Source: Suillus spraguei (lineage: Eukaryota; Basidiomycota; Agaricomycetes; Boletales; Suillaceae). From it: a stretch of 64,000 nucleotides of DNA. Numbering within the stretch: the first letter of the stretch is position 1; each line of letters starts with the position of its first letter. Made by a program: the position numbers and the translations under genes. Below are positions 1 to 10,679 of this stretch, piece by piece. The notes under the pieces are model-generated. The model ran no database searches. It was not told the origin of the DNA and saw only the letters and a program-made list of their open reading frames with translations. The DNA lies in assembly GCA_016800925.1 (NCBI GenBank), contig JABCPU010000221.1, positions 1 to 64,000 on the forward strand, given 5' to 3'.

Positions 1-672
1 TAGCAACTTGTCTGGGGCGAATTATCATTCCGAGGTATTCCACTTCTTCTGTATCGAAGGTGCATTTCTCGGTTTCAGGAACAGATGTTCCTTTCTTATT
101 TTCATCAAGACTCGTCTTGTCCGTTCGCGGTGTTCTTCCATAGTTGTAGAAAATCAGGATATCGTCCATGTAGATAACATCCATCCTTCATTATTTCTTG
201 CTGGAAAGGTGCGATTCATGTATGCTTGGAAGGTTGCTGGGAATTGCAAAGGCCAAAGAACATGACGTTCGGTTCGAAGAGGCCGAATTCCGTGGTAAAA
301 GCAGCTTTCCACCTATCATCAGGATGGATGTGAATATTGTTATAACCGGACCGAATATCCATTTTCGTAAAGAACTGTGCGTTATGAAGGCGTGCGACAA
401 GGAAATAGGAGTGGGGAGCGGATAAGCGTTCTTGACTGTCCAGTCATTGATGTAGCGATAGTCTTGACAAGGATGTAATTCTCCACTCTTCTTTCCACAA
501 AGAAGAAACCACTGGCTTGGGGTGATTTTTGATTCTGAGATAAATCCTTTCGCAATGTTTCATCGATAAACATTTTGACGGCAGCGCGTTCTTTTTCGAT
601 AGCGGGTAGACCTTAGATGTGCGAGGAATGAAACCAGGTTTAGTATCGATCCGATGATCTTACCAGGGCATT
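1..672 (-). mobile_element. Outer Ty3/gypsy element, reverse transcriptase segment (partial, continues off the window)
   Basis: The minus strand encodes the start of a Ty3-type reverse transcriptase: a KMFIDETLRKGF-like stretch, then the palm up to a YLHGRYPD-like relic of the YMDD box near 165-180, and then the EYLGMIIRPRQVA segment near the window start. Reading frames change several times, so this is not an open gene. It is the downstream continuation of the polyprotein that stops at 7438: bases 668-672 (GCATT) are repeated at 7438-7442, which marks where the inner element split this copy. The 3' part of the outer element, including its other LTR, lies beyond base 1. Confidence 0.85.
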
Positions 673-1144
673 TTTTACAATCGTACGTGCCCCTATTCAT
701 TTTCCACTTCATTTACCTTGTATATTACGTAACATGACTCTGACTCATATGCTCAACGCATTTGTACTATCGTTGCCTTCCTCCTTTGGATATGCACTTA
801 CGTTCCTCACGCCTCTCTTGGTCTGTGCGCACATATTGGCCTATTTAAGCACAGTGTACTTGTAGTAGATTCCCTACTTTAATCTTACTGGGTTTTACCT
901 GGAATTCCTTCGCTTAGGTCTCCAACCTAAGTCGTCTTGAATCGTCTCTAAGTCTAAGCACTCCTTAGCCTTAGTCTCTATTCTCGCGGATACCTCTCGG
1001 ACTTATCCTTGAGGCTGAACCCTTGATCGTACTCGGAACGCGTTCCTTGTACTTTCACCTTGTTCTCTTTGAACATTGTAAAACTCCCAGCAGACCGTCT
1101 GTGTCTTTTCACTGTCGCTGGTGACGCCACCCCAGTTCGTAACA
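673..1144 (+). repeat. 5' LTR of inner Ty3 element
   Basis: 472 bp, nearly identical to 6966-7437. It starts TTTTACAATCG (the other copies start TGTTACAATCG, so the first TG is mutated) and ends CAGTTCGTAACA. A TATTTAAG box at 842-849 is the likely promoter TATA element. The first bases after the LTR (1145 on) show no obvious tRNA-complementary primer site that I can name. Confidence 0.93.
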
Positions 1145-1341
1145 AAAGATTAAAGTCTATTTTGATCGTCGACTATCCAGTCTTCGACCCTGAACCCTGA
1201 TCGCTTAGATCAGCAGACTAGCGTACGCGTACACTGAGCAGATTGTCAAGAGAAGCCCTCTGACAGAAGAAAGCCCTAACGGACAGCAAGACAGCGCGTG
1301 TAGGCACCGAGAAAGTATAACCACCAGAAGAATCATCAACC

Positions 1342-2190
1342 ATGTCGACCAAAGAATTCGAATACAAGATCGGTCAACCGATTGGTTTTGATGGAGATCG
1401 TGATAACTCTCGCGAGTTTATCCAGTCGTGCAACTTGCACTTTGACATCAATGAAAAGCTTACACCACCGACAAGCAGAAAATCATCTACATAACATCCT
1501 TCATGACCGAGAAGAATGCCAAGTCTTGGAAGGAACAATTCCTTGAACACGCCCAATCTACCGACACCTCGGGACAAAAAGTTGGTTATGGGACGATGGT
1601 GGATTTTATGAAGAGCTTCAAAGAAGCATTCGAACCAGTGGATACCAGAATGACCGCGCTCACACGCCTTAGAGACCTCAAGCAAGGAACTGGAGATCTT
1701 CACACCTATGTCGCCGACTTTGAGGCACTTGCAGCCAAGGCTCATATCACCGATAACGCGACGAAGATCCAGTTCTTCCAAGATGGTCTCAACTGGGGTA
1801 TCCTCACAAAGCTTTTCAATACGGGAGATGTCTCCGAGATATTCAGAGATGTTGTGCTGCAATGCGTTGCTATTGACAACGCCCATCATCGGCTTAGTGC
1901 CATGAGGACACGTCATGTTCCACAACAGAAAAAGAAGAAAACTACGGAATGCACGGTATATTCCGAACCGTGATTCCAACGCAATGGTCGTGGACCGAAT
2001 CTCCGATATGGAGAGATCCGAATGCATGAAGAAAGGGCAATGCTTCGGATGCAGAAAGACAGGACACCGCATTCATAATTGTCCTGACAGAAGAAAGAAG
2101 AAGACTCCACTTAGACAAACTGAAGTCAAAGGAGAAGAAGAAGATGAGAGAAACCGTACGACGGATTGTTTGAGGATTTTGACTTGGAGA
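1342..2190 (+). pseudogene. gag: Ty3 gag, frameshifted (inner element)
   Basis: Structural capsid/nucleocapsid protein of the inner element. The start ATG at 1342 opens with MSTKEFEYKIG, matching the intact start of the outer copy. A one-base deletion near 1461 and another near 1946-1950 break the frame; the frame resumes at 1503-1973 and then at 1915 onward. The capsid part (WKEQFLEHAQS, LHTYVADFEALAAKA) and a CCHC zinc knuckle (CFGCRKTGHRIHNC near 2042-2083) are clear. Compared with the outer gag (278 residues, one frame) the whole protein can be followed but not translated. Confidence 0.9.
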
Positions 2191-2975
2191 AACAAAGACT
2201 CGACGTATGTTTCTCCCAATGTATTACTAAGACTTGTACGCGCTGTAGGTGAAAGAAAAGAACTTCGTGTCCCTATCACCCTCCACTCGTGTACTCGCTT
2301 AAAAATCCGTCGACCCACCGCTGTTATCGACTCAGGAGCAGCAGGAACATTCATCTCAGAAGAGTTTGTGAAACTCCATCAAATCACACGACGAAAACTC
2401 AAGGAACCATTTCGAGTTACAACGGCAGATGGGACTCTCATAAAAGGAGACCAATCACGCTTACTGCCTTCTAGTGGTCAGAGATTGACGATCGAACCAT
2501 GTATGGAAAATTCAATATCACCAAACTAGGAAGGAGAGATCAAATCCTCCTTGGAATCCTTGGTTACGAGCAATGAACCCAATTATAGATTGGGCTGCTG
2601 AAACGCTTGTCCTTTCACGGACAGAGAAATCAGACGAAATCGAAATCGATCTGGACGAAGATCGGAAGAAAGAACGGGTTGCCTCAACTTTTCAATCATG
2701 TTAGATGGCAACATTCCCGTCTTCCGAAACCTAGTATCGCATCTCCTATTGAGATCCTGAAGACTCAGAAGCAGAAGTACGAATGCCCCGTACTACAGAA
2801 CCAACTCCACGCGTACAACTGCCGCGAGCAGTGTCACCGATCCCTTGTGCGGAAAAGCGCAAGAATGAATCCGAATCCGAACATCGAGTCGGACAAGAAC
2901 CTATTGAGCAGCGGCCAATAGACGAACAGAAGCAGGGAAAGAGGAAAACAGAAGAAGAACTTCCAGGGCGAAGCA
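2190..2975 (+). pseudogene. Ty3 protease and linker (inner element), disrupted
   Basis: Retropepsin-like aspartic protease domain. The catalytic DSGA triplet lies in AVIDSGAAGTFISEEF (about 2320-2365). The frame is lost near 2450, recovers in pieces (WLRAMNPIIDWAAETL-like, about 2565-2610) and continues as a charged linker up to the deletion junction at about 2976. In this copy the gag end and protease are in one frame, unlike the outer copy, where gag stops just before the protease frame. Confidence 0.85.
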
Positions 2976-3930
2976 CCTTTTACCACGGAATTTGGCCTTT
3001 TTGAACCAAACGTCATGTTCTTCCGGCCTCTGCAATTCCCCAGCAACTTTTCAAGCATACATGAACCGCACCTTTCAACAAGAAATCAATGAAGGATGGA
3101 TGGTTATCTACATGGACGATATCCTGATTTTCTCCACGACAATGGCAGAACACCGTGAACGGACCAGACAAGTTTTGATGAAGATAAGGAAAGAACATCT
3201 GTTCTTGAAACCGGAGAAATGCACCTTCGATGCTGAAGAAGTGGAATACCTCGGAATGATAATTCGCCCCGGACAAGTTGCTATGGACACCGCCAAGACC
3301 AAGGGAATCTCCGAATGGCCGATCCCGAAATCTGTAAAAGATGTTTGGTCATTCTCGGTTTTTGCAACTTCTACCGCACGTTCATTTCACACTATTCTGA
3401 CATCGCCAGACCCCTTATCGATCTGACAAAGAAAGATAAGGCCTTTGAATGGTCAACCGAATGTATGGACACCTTCGAAGAATTGAAACGACGCTTCACT
3501 TCCCAACCGGTACTCCTGTAACCCTGATCCTTCCCGACAATTTGCCATTGCTACCGACGCTTCGCTTGTAGCAACCGGCGGAGTTCTCCTACAGACTGAT
3601 GAGAATGGTGTTTATCACCCTTGTGCATACCTCTCACAGTCTTTGAACCCCGCAGAACGCAATTACCAGATCTTTGATTGGGAACTCCTTGCCATGATCC
3701 GGGCATTGAACGAATGGCGTCATTACCTCGAAGGAAACCCACACCCGTCCTAGTATTCACCGACCATAAGAACCTTCTGTACTTTAGAAGTGCACAGAAG
3801 CTCACCCGTCGCCAAGCACGTTGGCAATTGATTTTGTCTATTTACGACATCGAACTGCATCACGTTGCAGGTACTAAATTAGCAGTACCTGATGCACTAT
3901 CCCGCCGGCCTGATTATGACTCTGGCAAAG
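2976..3930 (+). pseudogene. pol: Ty3 reverse transcriptase (truncated) and RNase H, inner element
   Basis: The segment starts inside the palm (FGLCNSPATFQAYM) because the fingers are deleted. The YMDD catalytic box is present (VIYMDDILIFS, about 3106-3135), followed by the thumb (EYLGMIIRPGQVAMD) and connection. A frameshift near 3340-3360 moves the reading frame (FLGFCNFYRTFISHYSDIA), and another follows near 3520. The Ty3 RNase H is recognised by [16 protein letters not shown], the glutamate in [16 protein letters not shown] and the FTDHKNLLYF aspartate. The segment ends near VPDALSRRPDY, the usual RNase H to integrase boundary. Confidence 0.9.
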
Positions 3931-5227
3931 ACGATAACGAGGACCAGACCCTCCTCCCTGACGCTCTATTCGTCCGTCTTATTGACACCGATCTGAAAGA
4001 TGTGCTGTCATCCTCTGACCCCCTCGACGACCCCGTCTTTAAAACGGCATCTGATGCCCTTGATGGCGTGTGCCTGCCTCCTATGAAATCGGCACTCTCT
4101 GATTGGCAGATTGAGGAGAACGTCCTCTATTTCAAGAATCGCGCTTATATTCCACCGGCGCATCGCTCCGATATCCTGAAAAGATATCATGATCATCCTA
4201 CCGCGGGCCACCCCGGTAGATTCAAAACTGAAGAACTCGTCAAACGGGAAGCTTGGTGGCCTGCAATGGGCTCTTATATTCGAAAATACGTCGAGGGTTG
4301 CGCCCTTTGTCAGCAAATGAAAGCGGATACACATCCTGTTCGACCTCCGCTCGCGCCTATTCCTTCATCGGCTGTTCGCCCGTTCTCCCAGGTCTCCGTT
4401 GATCTTATCACTGACCTCCCCGTCTCTGGAGGCTTTGACAGTATCATGGTCGTGGTAGACCATGGCCTTACGAAGGGGGTAATTATTATCCCTTGTTTGA
4501 AAACTATCACGTCAGAAGGTGTGGCCAAGCTATTTTTAAAACATGTTACCGACGATTTGGACTCCATGACAAAGTTATCTCGGATCGAGGACCGCAATTC
4601 CTATCTCGCTTCTCAAAGGAACTTGCCCGACTTCTCGACTACGTCATCACTCCATCCACGGCTTACCACCCACAGACTGATGGTCAAACGGAAAGGCTCA
4701 ATCAAGAACTTGAACGTATCTACGCATTTATTGTCGCAACAACCCTGAAGATTGGGTAGAACACTTACCAATCGCCGAATTCGTCCACAACCACCGAAAA
4801 CACGATGCAAGGAATGCATCACCCTTCTATTTGATGATGGGATATGAACCATGCGCTATCCCTCACCTGATCCCGATTCATCCGTCCCCGCAGCAGAAGA
4901 TCGAGTACGATCTCTGCAGAAGATAAGAGAAGAAGCAATCGCCTGTCACAACATTGCATGCAGACAATGGCCGAACGATCCCGAGGAGATAAGTACATCC
5001 CATGGAAGATCGGAGATAAGGTTTGGCTATCCGCCGCTAATCTTAGACTTAAACTCCCATCAAGGAAATTGGCACCGAAACGATACGGACCTTTCCCGAT
5101 CATCGATGTCTTATCACCCATCACGTTCACACTCAAGCTTCCTTCGCAATGGAAGATTCACCCACGTTCCATGCTTCTGTCTTATCATCCTATAGCGAAA
5201 CAGACGTACACGGACCGAATTCCCTGA
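3931..5227 (+). pseudogene. int: Ty3 integrase (inner element), frameshifted
   Basis: Integrase with the N-terminal HHCC zinc finger (H and H in HDHPTAGHPG, C..C in CALCQQM, about 4180-4320). The DDE core has its first aspartate in VSVDLITDLP, its second in SDRGPQFLS (about 4585) and its glutamate in [13 protein letters not shown] (about 4678-4716). A deletion near 4480-4560 and frameshifts near 4570, 4740 and 4860-4960 break it. The C-terminal GPFPIIDVLSPITFTLKLP segment is the conserved GPY/F module. Confidence 0.9.
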
Positions 5228-5424
5228 ACCCCCCCTGATATCATCGAAGAAGAAGAAGAATATGAAATCGAAGCAATTCTTTCCCACAAAGGAACCGGCA
5301 ATCGCCGACGTTATCTTGTTTCTGGAAAGGATACTCATCGGGAGATAACGAATGGCTCCCAGAAAAGAATCTGAAGAACTCCGCTCGAATCCTAAATGCT
5401 TATAAGAAGCAACACGCCCTCTGA
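5228..5424 (+). pseudogene. Chromodomain at the integrase C-terminus
   Basis: After the integrase GPY/F module the translation reads [21 protein letters not shown], then a WKGY-like stretch, [10 protein letters not shown] and AYKKQHAL with a stop at 5422-5424. This pattern (an aromatic YEIEAIL start, a YLV strand, ENEWLP, a terminal helix) is that of chromovirus chromodomains, which guide integration to modified chromatin. A one-base loss around 5333-5347 shifts the frame in the middle. Assignment rests on motif order, not on a profile score. Confidence 0.8.
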
Positions 5425-5477
5425 TCATTCTCAGTCAAATCAACTCGCGTCAAGCATCCGATTAACTACTATCTCGA

Positions 5478-6952
5478 AATGTCTTTCCCCACTGCTTACA
5501 TCACACCCGTCATCGCTGCCACCAATGACTCCGACTCTGAAATTGAACAATACGGAACTCTCACCGCAGAAATCGACAATACCTCTTACATTGAAGCCGC
5601 ATCCTCTGTGAGGACATGCCATCGAAATCGAAAGAATCCTCACTGAAAGAGGCGCCTTCCCCGCTCTACTCCTTGTTAACATCATCCGCACTGCAGCCTC
5701 ATCGAAGCCACCGCTAAAGAAACTACAGAAATCACACTCCGTCACCATTTCATTCATCTTCAAAAACGCATTCGTGCTTACGCTATGCTGTTGCTTCCCG
5801 ATTCCTTTAAGAATGATGTTGAAGAAGCTATTCACATCATTGCCGAGCATCGAGCAGGCGTTGCTCGACCTCCCTCTCCGCAAAGAGATACGCCACTTCC
5901 TATCCCAGCACCCTCTCTTCGAGCATTTATTCTAGTCTTGATGCCTTTACTGGCCTATACACTGCTGTGCAAGAAATTGGACAACTCACTAACACGGTCG
6001 TTGAAACCATCCACGATCGGTCACTGAAACTAGAACGGCCAGACACCTAGTAGAAGAAGCCATCACTGACTTACAACAAACGCAAGCTGATCTTGCATCC
6101 CCCGAACTCCTTCCCCCATCGCACAACCAATTCGTCACCTCTCGTTACGACTTCTCTTGACTGTCCCGATTGGTTGTATGAACCCTGCACTAAGGACAGT
6201 GTGAGGCCGCTAAACTACTAGGTATTCCTGCCACTGAGTTGGTACACTCGGCCCCCGACTCCGTGACCTTCACATACATCCTCCAATGTCTATCCCGGAA
6301 TCGTTCGGTCCAATGGACCCCGTCTCGCCAGTCTTAGTAAAAGATTTTGGCATAACCTCTTCTTCTTCCTCTGACGAACTCCATGCGGCTGCCGAACGAG
6401 CAGTCACCCCGGACCTCCCCACATCGGCATATATGTTATCCCCTGCTCAGCAAGCGCAACTTAAGCGAGCCAACACTCTTGCCTTAAAACGTATGAGGAA
6501 GAATAAGGGAAAGAAGCGCGCCAGATCCACTAGCCCTACGCCCATCATTTCCCCGTCTCCATTACGCAAAACCCATTCCAACCCGACGAGAATATGAAGT
6601 GCCGCATCTGTGGATTGTTAGGACATCGTCAAAAGAATTGTGCGGAATATCAGTGCAAGGTTTGCAGATATTGGTCGCCTACCCATTATCCCTTTACTGT
6701 CCTCACCGAGTGGACCCCCTCCTTTCGAGTTAACCTGGAAGGATGAAGGATTCTATGACGCACTTCGTAATTGGGAGAAACAGCTCGACGATGAACGTAT
6801 TCAGGCAGAGAAGAAAGGGACTCTAAACGCCGCGCTGGTCTTGAAGAAGCCAAGTACATGATGAGTGGATCGTTTGCTGATGAAGACTACGATTCAGTGA
6901 TGATCCCGTTTACTATGCGAACCAAGATGAGTAAAGCGGTGACTTTACATGT
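5478..6952 (+). pseudogene. Extra ORF between pol and 3' LTR, with terminal zinc knuckle
   Basis: About 1.5 kb separates the chromodomain stop from the 3' LTR and is not empty. An ATG at 5478 begins MSFPTAYITPVIAATND. The reading continues across several frameshifts through a helical, charged region (ITLRHHFIHLQKRIRAYAM, about 5733-5790), a Ser/Pro-rich and Lys/Arg-rich part (6286-6590), and a CCHC-like knuckle (CRICGLLGHRQKNC, 6599-6640) followed by a second Cys pair (CKVC). It ends with a charged helix (WEKQLDDERIQAEKKG). I cannot assign a function. It resembles a second nucleic-acid-binding protein or an antisense-independent accessory ORF of this family. It is strongly mutated. Confidence 0.6.
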
Positions 6953-6963
6953 AAAAAGGGGGT
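6951..6963 (+). other. Polypurine tract of inner Ty3 element
   Basis: GTAAAAAGGGGGTAA lies directly before the TGTTAC start of the 3' LTR at 6966. A purine run in this place is the usual primer for plus-strand DNA synthesis in LTR retrotransposons. Confidence 0.75.
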
Positions 6964-6965
6964 AA

Positions 6966-7437
6966 TGTTACAATCGTACGTGCCCCTATTCATTTTCACT
7001 TCATTTACCTTGTATATTACGTAACATGACTCTGACTCATATGCTCAACGCATCTGTACTATAGTTGCCTTCCTCCTTTGGATACGCACTTACGTTCTCA
7101 CGCCTCTCTTGGTCTGTGCGCACATATTGGCCTATTTAAGCACAGTGTACTTGTAGTAGATTCCCTACTTTAATCTTACTGGGTTTTACCTGGAATCTCC
7201 TTCGCTTAGGTCTCCAACCTAAGTCGTCTTGAATCGTCTCTAAGTCTAAGCACTCCTTAGCCTTAGTCTCTATTCTCGCGGATACCTCTCGGACTTATCC
7301 TTGAGGCTGAACCCTTGATCGTACTCGGAACGCGTTCCTTGTACTTTCACCTTGTTCTCTTTGAACATTGTAAGAACTCCCAGCAGACCGTCTGTGTCTT
7401 TTCACTGTCGCTGGTGACGCCACCCCAGTTCGTAACA
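6966..7437 (+). repeat. 3' LTR of inner Ty3 element
   Basis: 472 bp, TGTTACAATCG to CGTAACA, with TG/CA ends. Almost identical to 673-1144, so the insertion is fairly young although its genes are mutated. Followed directly by the target duplication GCATT at 7438-7442, after which the outer polyprotein sequence resumes. Confidence 0.95.
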
Positions 7438-8697
7438 GCATTCGGGGGGTAGTTTGTTCAATCCGTCTTTAGCAAAGATGTCCGCAAAGTCGTGCAAATA
7501 ATCCGGGACCAATTCTTCGAAGGATTTCTTTTTCTTTTCCTTCTCATCCGTGGCAAATTCCTGAGCCTTGTTACTATATTTTGAAGGAGGAAGGGGAATA
7601 GTGGAGTAGTTGGAGGATTGCTCGAGTTGAGAAGTTCCATCACGTGTCAAGGGTGTGTCCATGGATACTTCCTCTATGATCCTCATGCTGACTCCATCAG
7701 TATCGTATTCCACAAGAAATTCTCCATCTCCTAGTTCATACAAGGAAATTTCGCGTACTTCTGGTGCATGCCAGACATCTTGCATAGTGTTGAATTGGTC
7801 ATCATCCTCTGTTGGGATCAACGAGGGCATGGGTTCTTCTTCATCGGGAGTTTCTTCGATTGAAGCTGAAAGAGTTTTTGGGGGAACATAGAACTTGGAT
7901 AGTTTCGGCACATTGGTGTCTCGCCCTGGGATTTCTTCTTCAGCTTTTCTTTTTCCGTGTTTCTGCTCATCTATTGGCCGTTGCTCAATAGGTGCTTGTC
8001 CAACCCGATGTTCGGGTTTGGATTCGTTCTTGCACTTCTCTGTGCGGGGAATCGGTGATACTGGTCTTGGCAGTTGGACACGTGGAGTGGGATCTCCTGG
8101 TTCTGGGTCCTCAGGGGCATCAGTAGGAGAAGCGATGAAAGGTTTCGGAAGGCGGGAATGTTGCCATCTAGCATGATGATTGAAGAGTCGGGGCAACCTG
8201 TTCTTCTTCCGATCTTCGTCTAAATCAATTTTGATCTCATCTGATTTCTCCGTCCGCGGAAGGATAAGTGTTTCAGCAGCCCAATCTATAAGTGGGTTCA
8301 TTGCTCGTAACCATGGAATTCCTAGAAGGATTTGATCCCTTCTTCCTAGTTTGGTGATGTTGAATTTTCCATACATGGTTCGTTCATCAATCTCAACCAC
8401 TAGGAGGCAGTAGTGCGTAATTGGTCCTCCTTTTATGAGGGTCCCATCTGCCATTGTAACTCGAAACGGTGTTTTGAGTTTTCGTTTTGTGATTTGATGG
8501 AGTTTCACAAACTCTTCTGAGATGAATGTTCCTGCTGCTCCTGAATCAATAACAGCGGTGGTGTCGACGGATTTCAAGCGAGTACGCGAGTGGAGGGTGA
8601 TAGGGACACGAAGTTCTTTTCTTTCACCTACAGCGCGTACAAGTCTTAGTAGTACATTGGGAGAAACATACGTCGAGTCTTTGTTTCTCCACATCAA
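7438..8697 (-). pseudogene. pol: Ty3 protease and linker of outer element, interrupted by insertion
   Basis: Open for about 420 codons in the frame one base back from gag. The protease active site is DSGA in AVIDSGAAGTFISEEF, followed by GIPWLRAMNPLIDWAAETL. A long acidic, Pro-rich linker leads to DGLNKLPPE, the stretch normally found just before Ty3 reverse transcriptase. At that point the inner element begins and adds foreign codons to the frame. The reverse transcriptase continues at 672 and downwards. No separate start codon is needed if the protein is made by frameshifting from gag. Confidence 0.9.
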
Positions 8698-9530
8698 AAA
8701 TCCTGGACAATCCGTCTTACTGTTTCTTCATCTCCTTCTTCTTCTTTGACCTCGGTTTGTCGAAGCGGGGTTTTCTTCTTTCTGTCAGGACAGTTATGGA
8801 TACGGTGTCCTGTCTTTCTGCATCCGAAGCATTGTCCTTTCTTCATGCATTCGGATCTTTCCATATCGGAGATTCGATCTACGACCATTGCGTTGGAATC
8901 ACGGTTCGGAATATACCGTGCATTCCCGTAGTTCTTCTTCTTCTGTTGTGGAACATGACGTGTCCTCATGGCTTGAAGCCGATGATGGGCGTTGTCAATG
9001 GCAACGCATTGCAGCACAACTTCTCTGAATATTTCGGAGACATCTCCTGTTGCGAAAAGCTTTACAAGGATACCCCAATTAAGGCCGTCTCGGAAGAACT
9101 GGATCTTCATTGCATTGTCGGTGATCTGAGCCTTGGCTGCAAGTGCCTCAAAGTCAGCGACGTAGGTGTGGAGATCTCCAGTTCCTTGTTTGAGATCCCT
9201 GAGCCTCGTGAGCACAGTTCCTTTGGTATCCACTGGTTCGAATGCTTCCTTGAAGCTCTTCATAAAATCTGCCATCGTCCCATAACCAACTTTTTGTCCG
9301 GAAGTGTCGGTTGATTGGGCGTGTTCTAGGAACTGTTCTTTCCAAGACTTGGCGTTTCTTTCATTCATAAAGGATGTTATGTAGATGATCTTCTGTTTGT
9401 CGGTGGTATAAAGCTTTTCATTGATGTCAAAGTGCAAATTGCACGACTGGATAAACTCGCGAGAGTTATCACGATCTCCATCAAAACCAATCGGTTGACC
9501 GATCTTGTATTTGAATTCTTTGGTCGACAT
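8694..9530 (-). CDS. gag: Ty3 Gag protein (outer element), intact
   Basis: 278 residues from ATG at 9530 (MSTKEFKYKIGQPIGF). It has the retrotransposon gag capsid region (WKEQFLEHAQ, LTRLRDLKQGTGDLHTYVADF; about residues 50-180), a basic segment (QQKKKNYGNARYIPNRD) and one CCHC zinc knuckle (CFGCRKTGHRIHNC, about residues 232-245) for RNA binding. It ends VRRIVQDF with a TGA. The pol frame continues one base back across a run of five T immediately before that stop, suggesting minus-one slippage. It would form the virus-like particle in the cytoplasm. The intact frame is notable because the matching inner gag is broken twice. Confidence 0.92.
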   Translation of the reverse strand: MSTKEFKYKIGQPIGFDGDRDNSREFIQSCNLHFDINEKLYTTDKQKIIYITSFMNERNAKSWKEQFLEHAQSTDTSGQKVGYGTMADFMKSFKEAFEPVDTKGTVLTRLRDLKQGTGDLHTYVADFEALAAKAQITDNAMKIQFFRDGLNWGILVKLFATGDVSEIFREVVLQCVAIDNAHHRLQAMRTRHVPQQKKKNYGNARYIPNRDSNAMVVDRISDMERSECMKKGQCFGCRKTGHRIHNCPDRKKKTPLRQTEVKEEEGDEETVRRIVQDF

Positions 9531-9730
9531 GGTTGATGATTCTTCTGATGAGTTATACTTTCTCGGTGCCTACACGCGCTGTCTTGCTGTCCGTCAGGGC
9601 TTTTCTTCTGTCAGGGGGTTTCCTCTTGACAATCTGCTCAGCGTATGTGTACGCTAGTCTGCTGATCTAGGCGATCAGGGTTCAGGGTCGAAGACTAGAT
9701 AGTCGACGATCAGAATGGACTTTAATCTTT
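9531..9730 (-). other. Leader of outer Ty3 element (between 5' LTR and gag)
   Basis: 200 bp between the LTR end (9731) and the gag ATG, closely matching the inner leader at 1145-1341. It should hold the primer binding site and packaging signals. The sequence next to the LTR does not show a primer site I can assign to a tRNA with confidence. Confidence 0.7.
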
Positions 9731-10204
9731 TGTTACGAACTGGGGTGGCGTCACCAGCGACAGTGAGAAGACACAGACGGTCTGCTGGGAAGTTCTTACA
9801 ATGCCCAAAAGAGGACAAGGTGAAAGTACAAGGAACGCGTTCTGAGTACGATCAAGGGTTCAGCCTCAAAGACAAGTCTAAGAGGTATCCACGAGAATAG
9901 AGACTAAGACTAAGGAGTGCTTAGACTTAGAGACGATTCAAGACGACTTAGGTTGGAGACCTAAGCGAAGGAGATTCCAGGTAAAACCCAGTAAGATTAA
10001 AGTAGGGAATCTACTACAAGTACACCGTGCTTAAATAGACCAATATGTGCGCACGGACCAGGAGAGACATGAGAAAGTAAGTGCGTATCCAAAGAAGGAA
10101 GGCAACTATAGTACAGATGCGTTGAGCATATGAGTCAGAGTCATATTACGTAATATACAAGTAAAGGAGGTAGAAAATGAATAGGGGAACGTACGATTGT
10201 AACA
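9731..10204 (-). repeat. 5' LTR of outer Ty3 element
   Basis: 474 bp. On the + strand it reads TGTTACGAACTGG to GATTGTAACA, the reverse complement of the LTRs at 673-1144 and 6966-7437, with some substitutions. It starts the outer element on the minus strand. The partner LTR and the second copy of its target duplication lie outside the window. Confidence 0.93.
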
Positions 10205-10679
10205 CTTATTGCTCGTTAATACATTCATGCTCATTCTCCATTACCGCCAGCATACTGCTGGACTTTTGATTGTTACTTTTGACTGAACTTCTCATGCTCC
10301 ACTACTTTACCGCTGAAAGTACCGTGGACTTCCTTACTGTTTCTTTGCACCGCTTGCAACCTTACCGCTACCGCTGAGACCACCGCTCAACATCGCTCGC
10401 TAGACGCAACTGTTACTGACTTTATCTCGATGGCAGTAGCACCACAACGCACGACACTAGTTCTGGCGGTATCATCGCTGACCGCAGCAACTCACCGCTG
10501 ACTCGGACGCATGTTTCGCAAATAAGTTAGACTCGAACTTGACCATACTAAATAGGCATCCCCCTTTAGGGTCGAACACTCTTGTTCTTACAAGTGAAGC
10601 AGACTAGACAGAGCATAAGACTAACATACTAGTTTAGGCAGTGGTTTATCTACAGCCCAAGCTAGGTTGTATCTTTACA
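10198..10679. repeat. Possible LTR remnant of a second, unrelated family
   Basis: No coding capacity is seen between the outer Ty3 LTR and the LINE ORF1 (10205-10878). The stretch opens with TGTAACA, shared with the last bases of the Ty3 LTR, and ends GGTTGTATCTTTACA at 10665-10679. The same 15 bases end the insertion at 15552-15994, which also opens TGTAACA. The two may be diverged LTRs of one family. The interiors are too different to align by eye. Confidence 0.35.

Larger units (their letters stand above)
673..7437 (+). mobile_element. Inner Ty3/gypsy chromovirus-type retrotransposon, nested, decayed
   Basis: A complete LTR-to-LTR unit with LTRs at 673-1144 and 6966-7437 and a perfect 5-bp target duplication GCATT (668-672 and 7438-7442). 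Order inside is gag, protease, truncated reverse transcriptase, RNase H, integrase, chromodomain, an extra ORF, a polypurine tract and the 3' LTR. It is inserted in opposite orientation into a copy of its own family. All coding parts carry frameshifts. A deletion of roughly 0.9 kb removes the end of the protease linker and the reverse transcriptase fingers (junction near 2976-2990), so the copy cannot transpose by itself. Confidence 0.95.
7438..10204 (-). mobile_element. Outer Ty3/gypsy element, 5' half (LTR, leader, gag, protease)
   Basis: Minus-strand Ty3 copy of the same family as the inner element, read right to left: 5' LTR 9731-10204, leader 9531-9730, gag, then protease and linker, broken at 7438 by the inner element. 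The rest continues at 672-1. Gag is open over its full length, so this copy is better kept than the inner one. Confidence 0.93.

Noticed and set aside
8..425. Short + strand open frames at the window start
   Set aside because: They are antisense to the reverse transcriptase of the outer Ty3 element; the same false frame appears antisense to the inner copy at 3013-3276.
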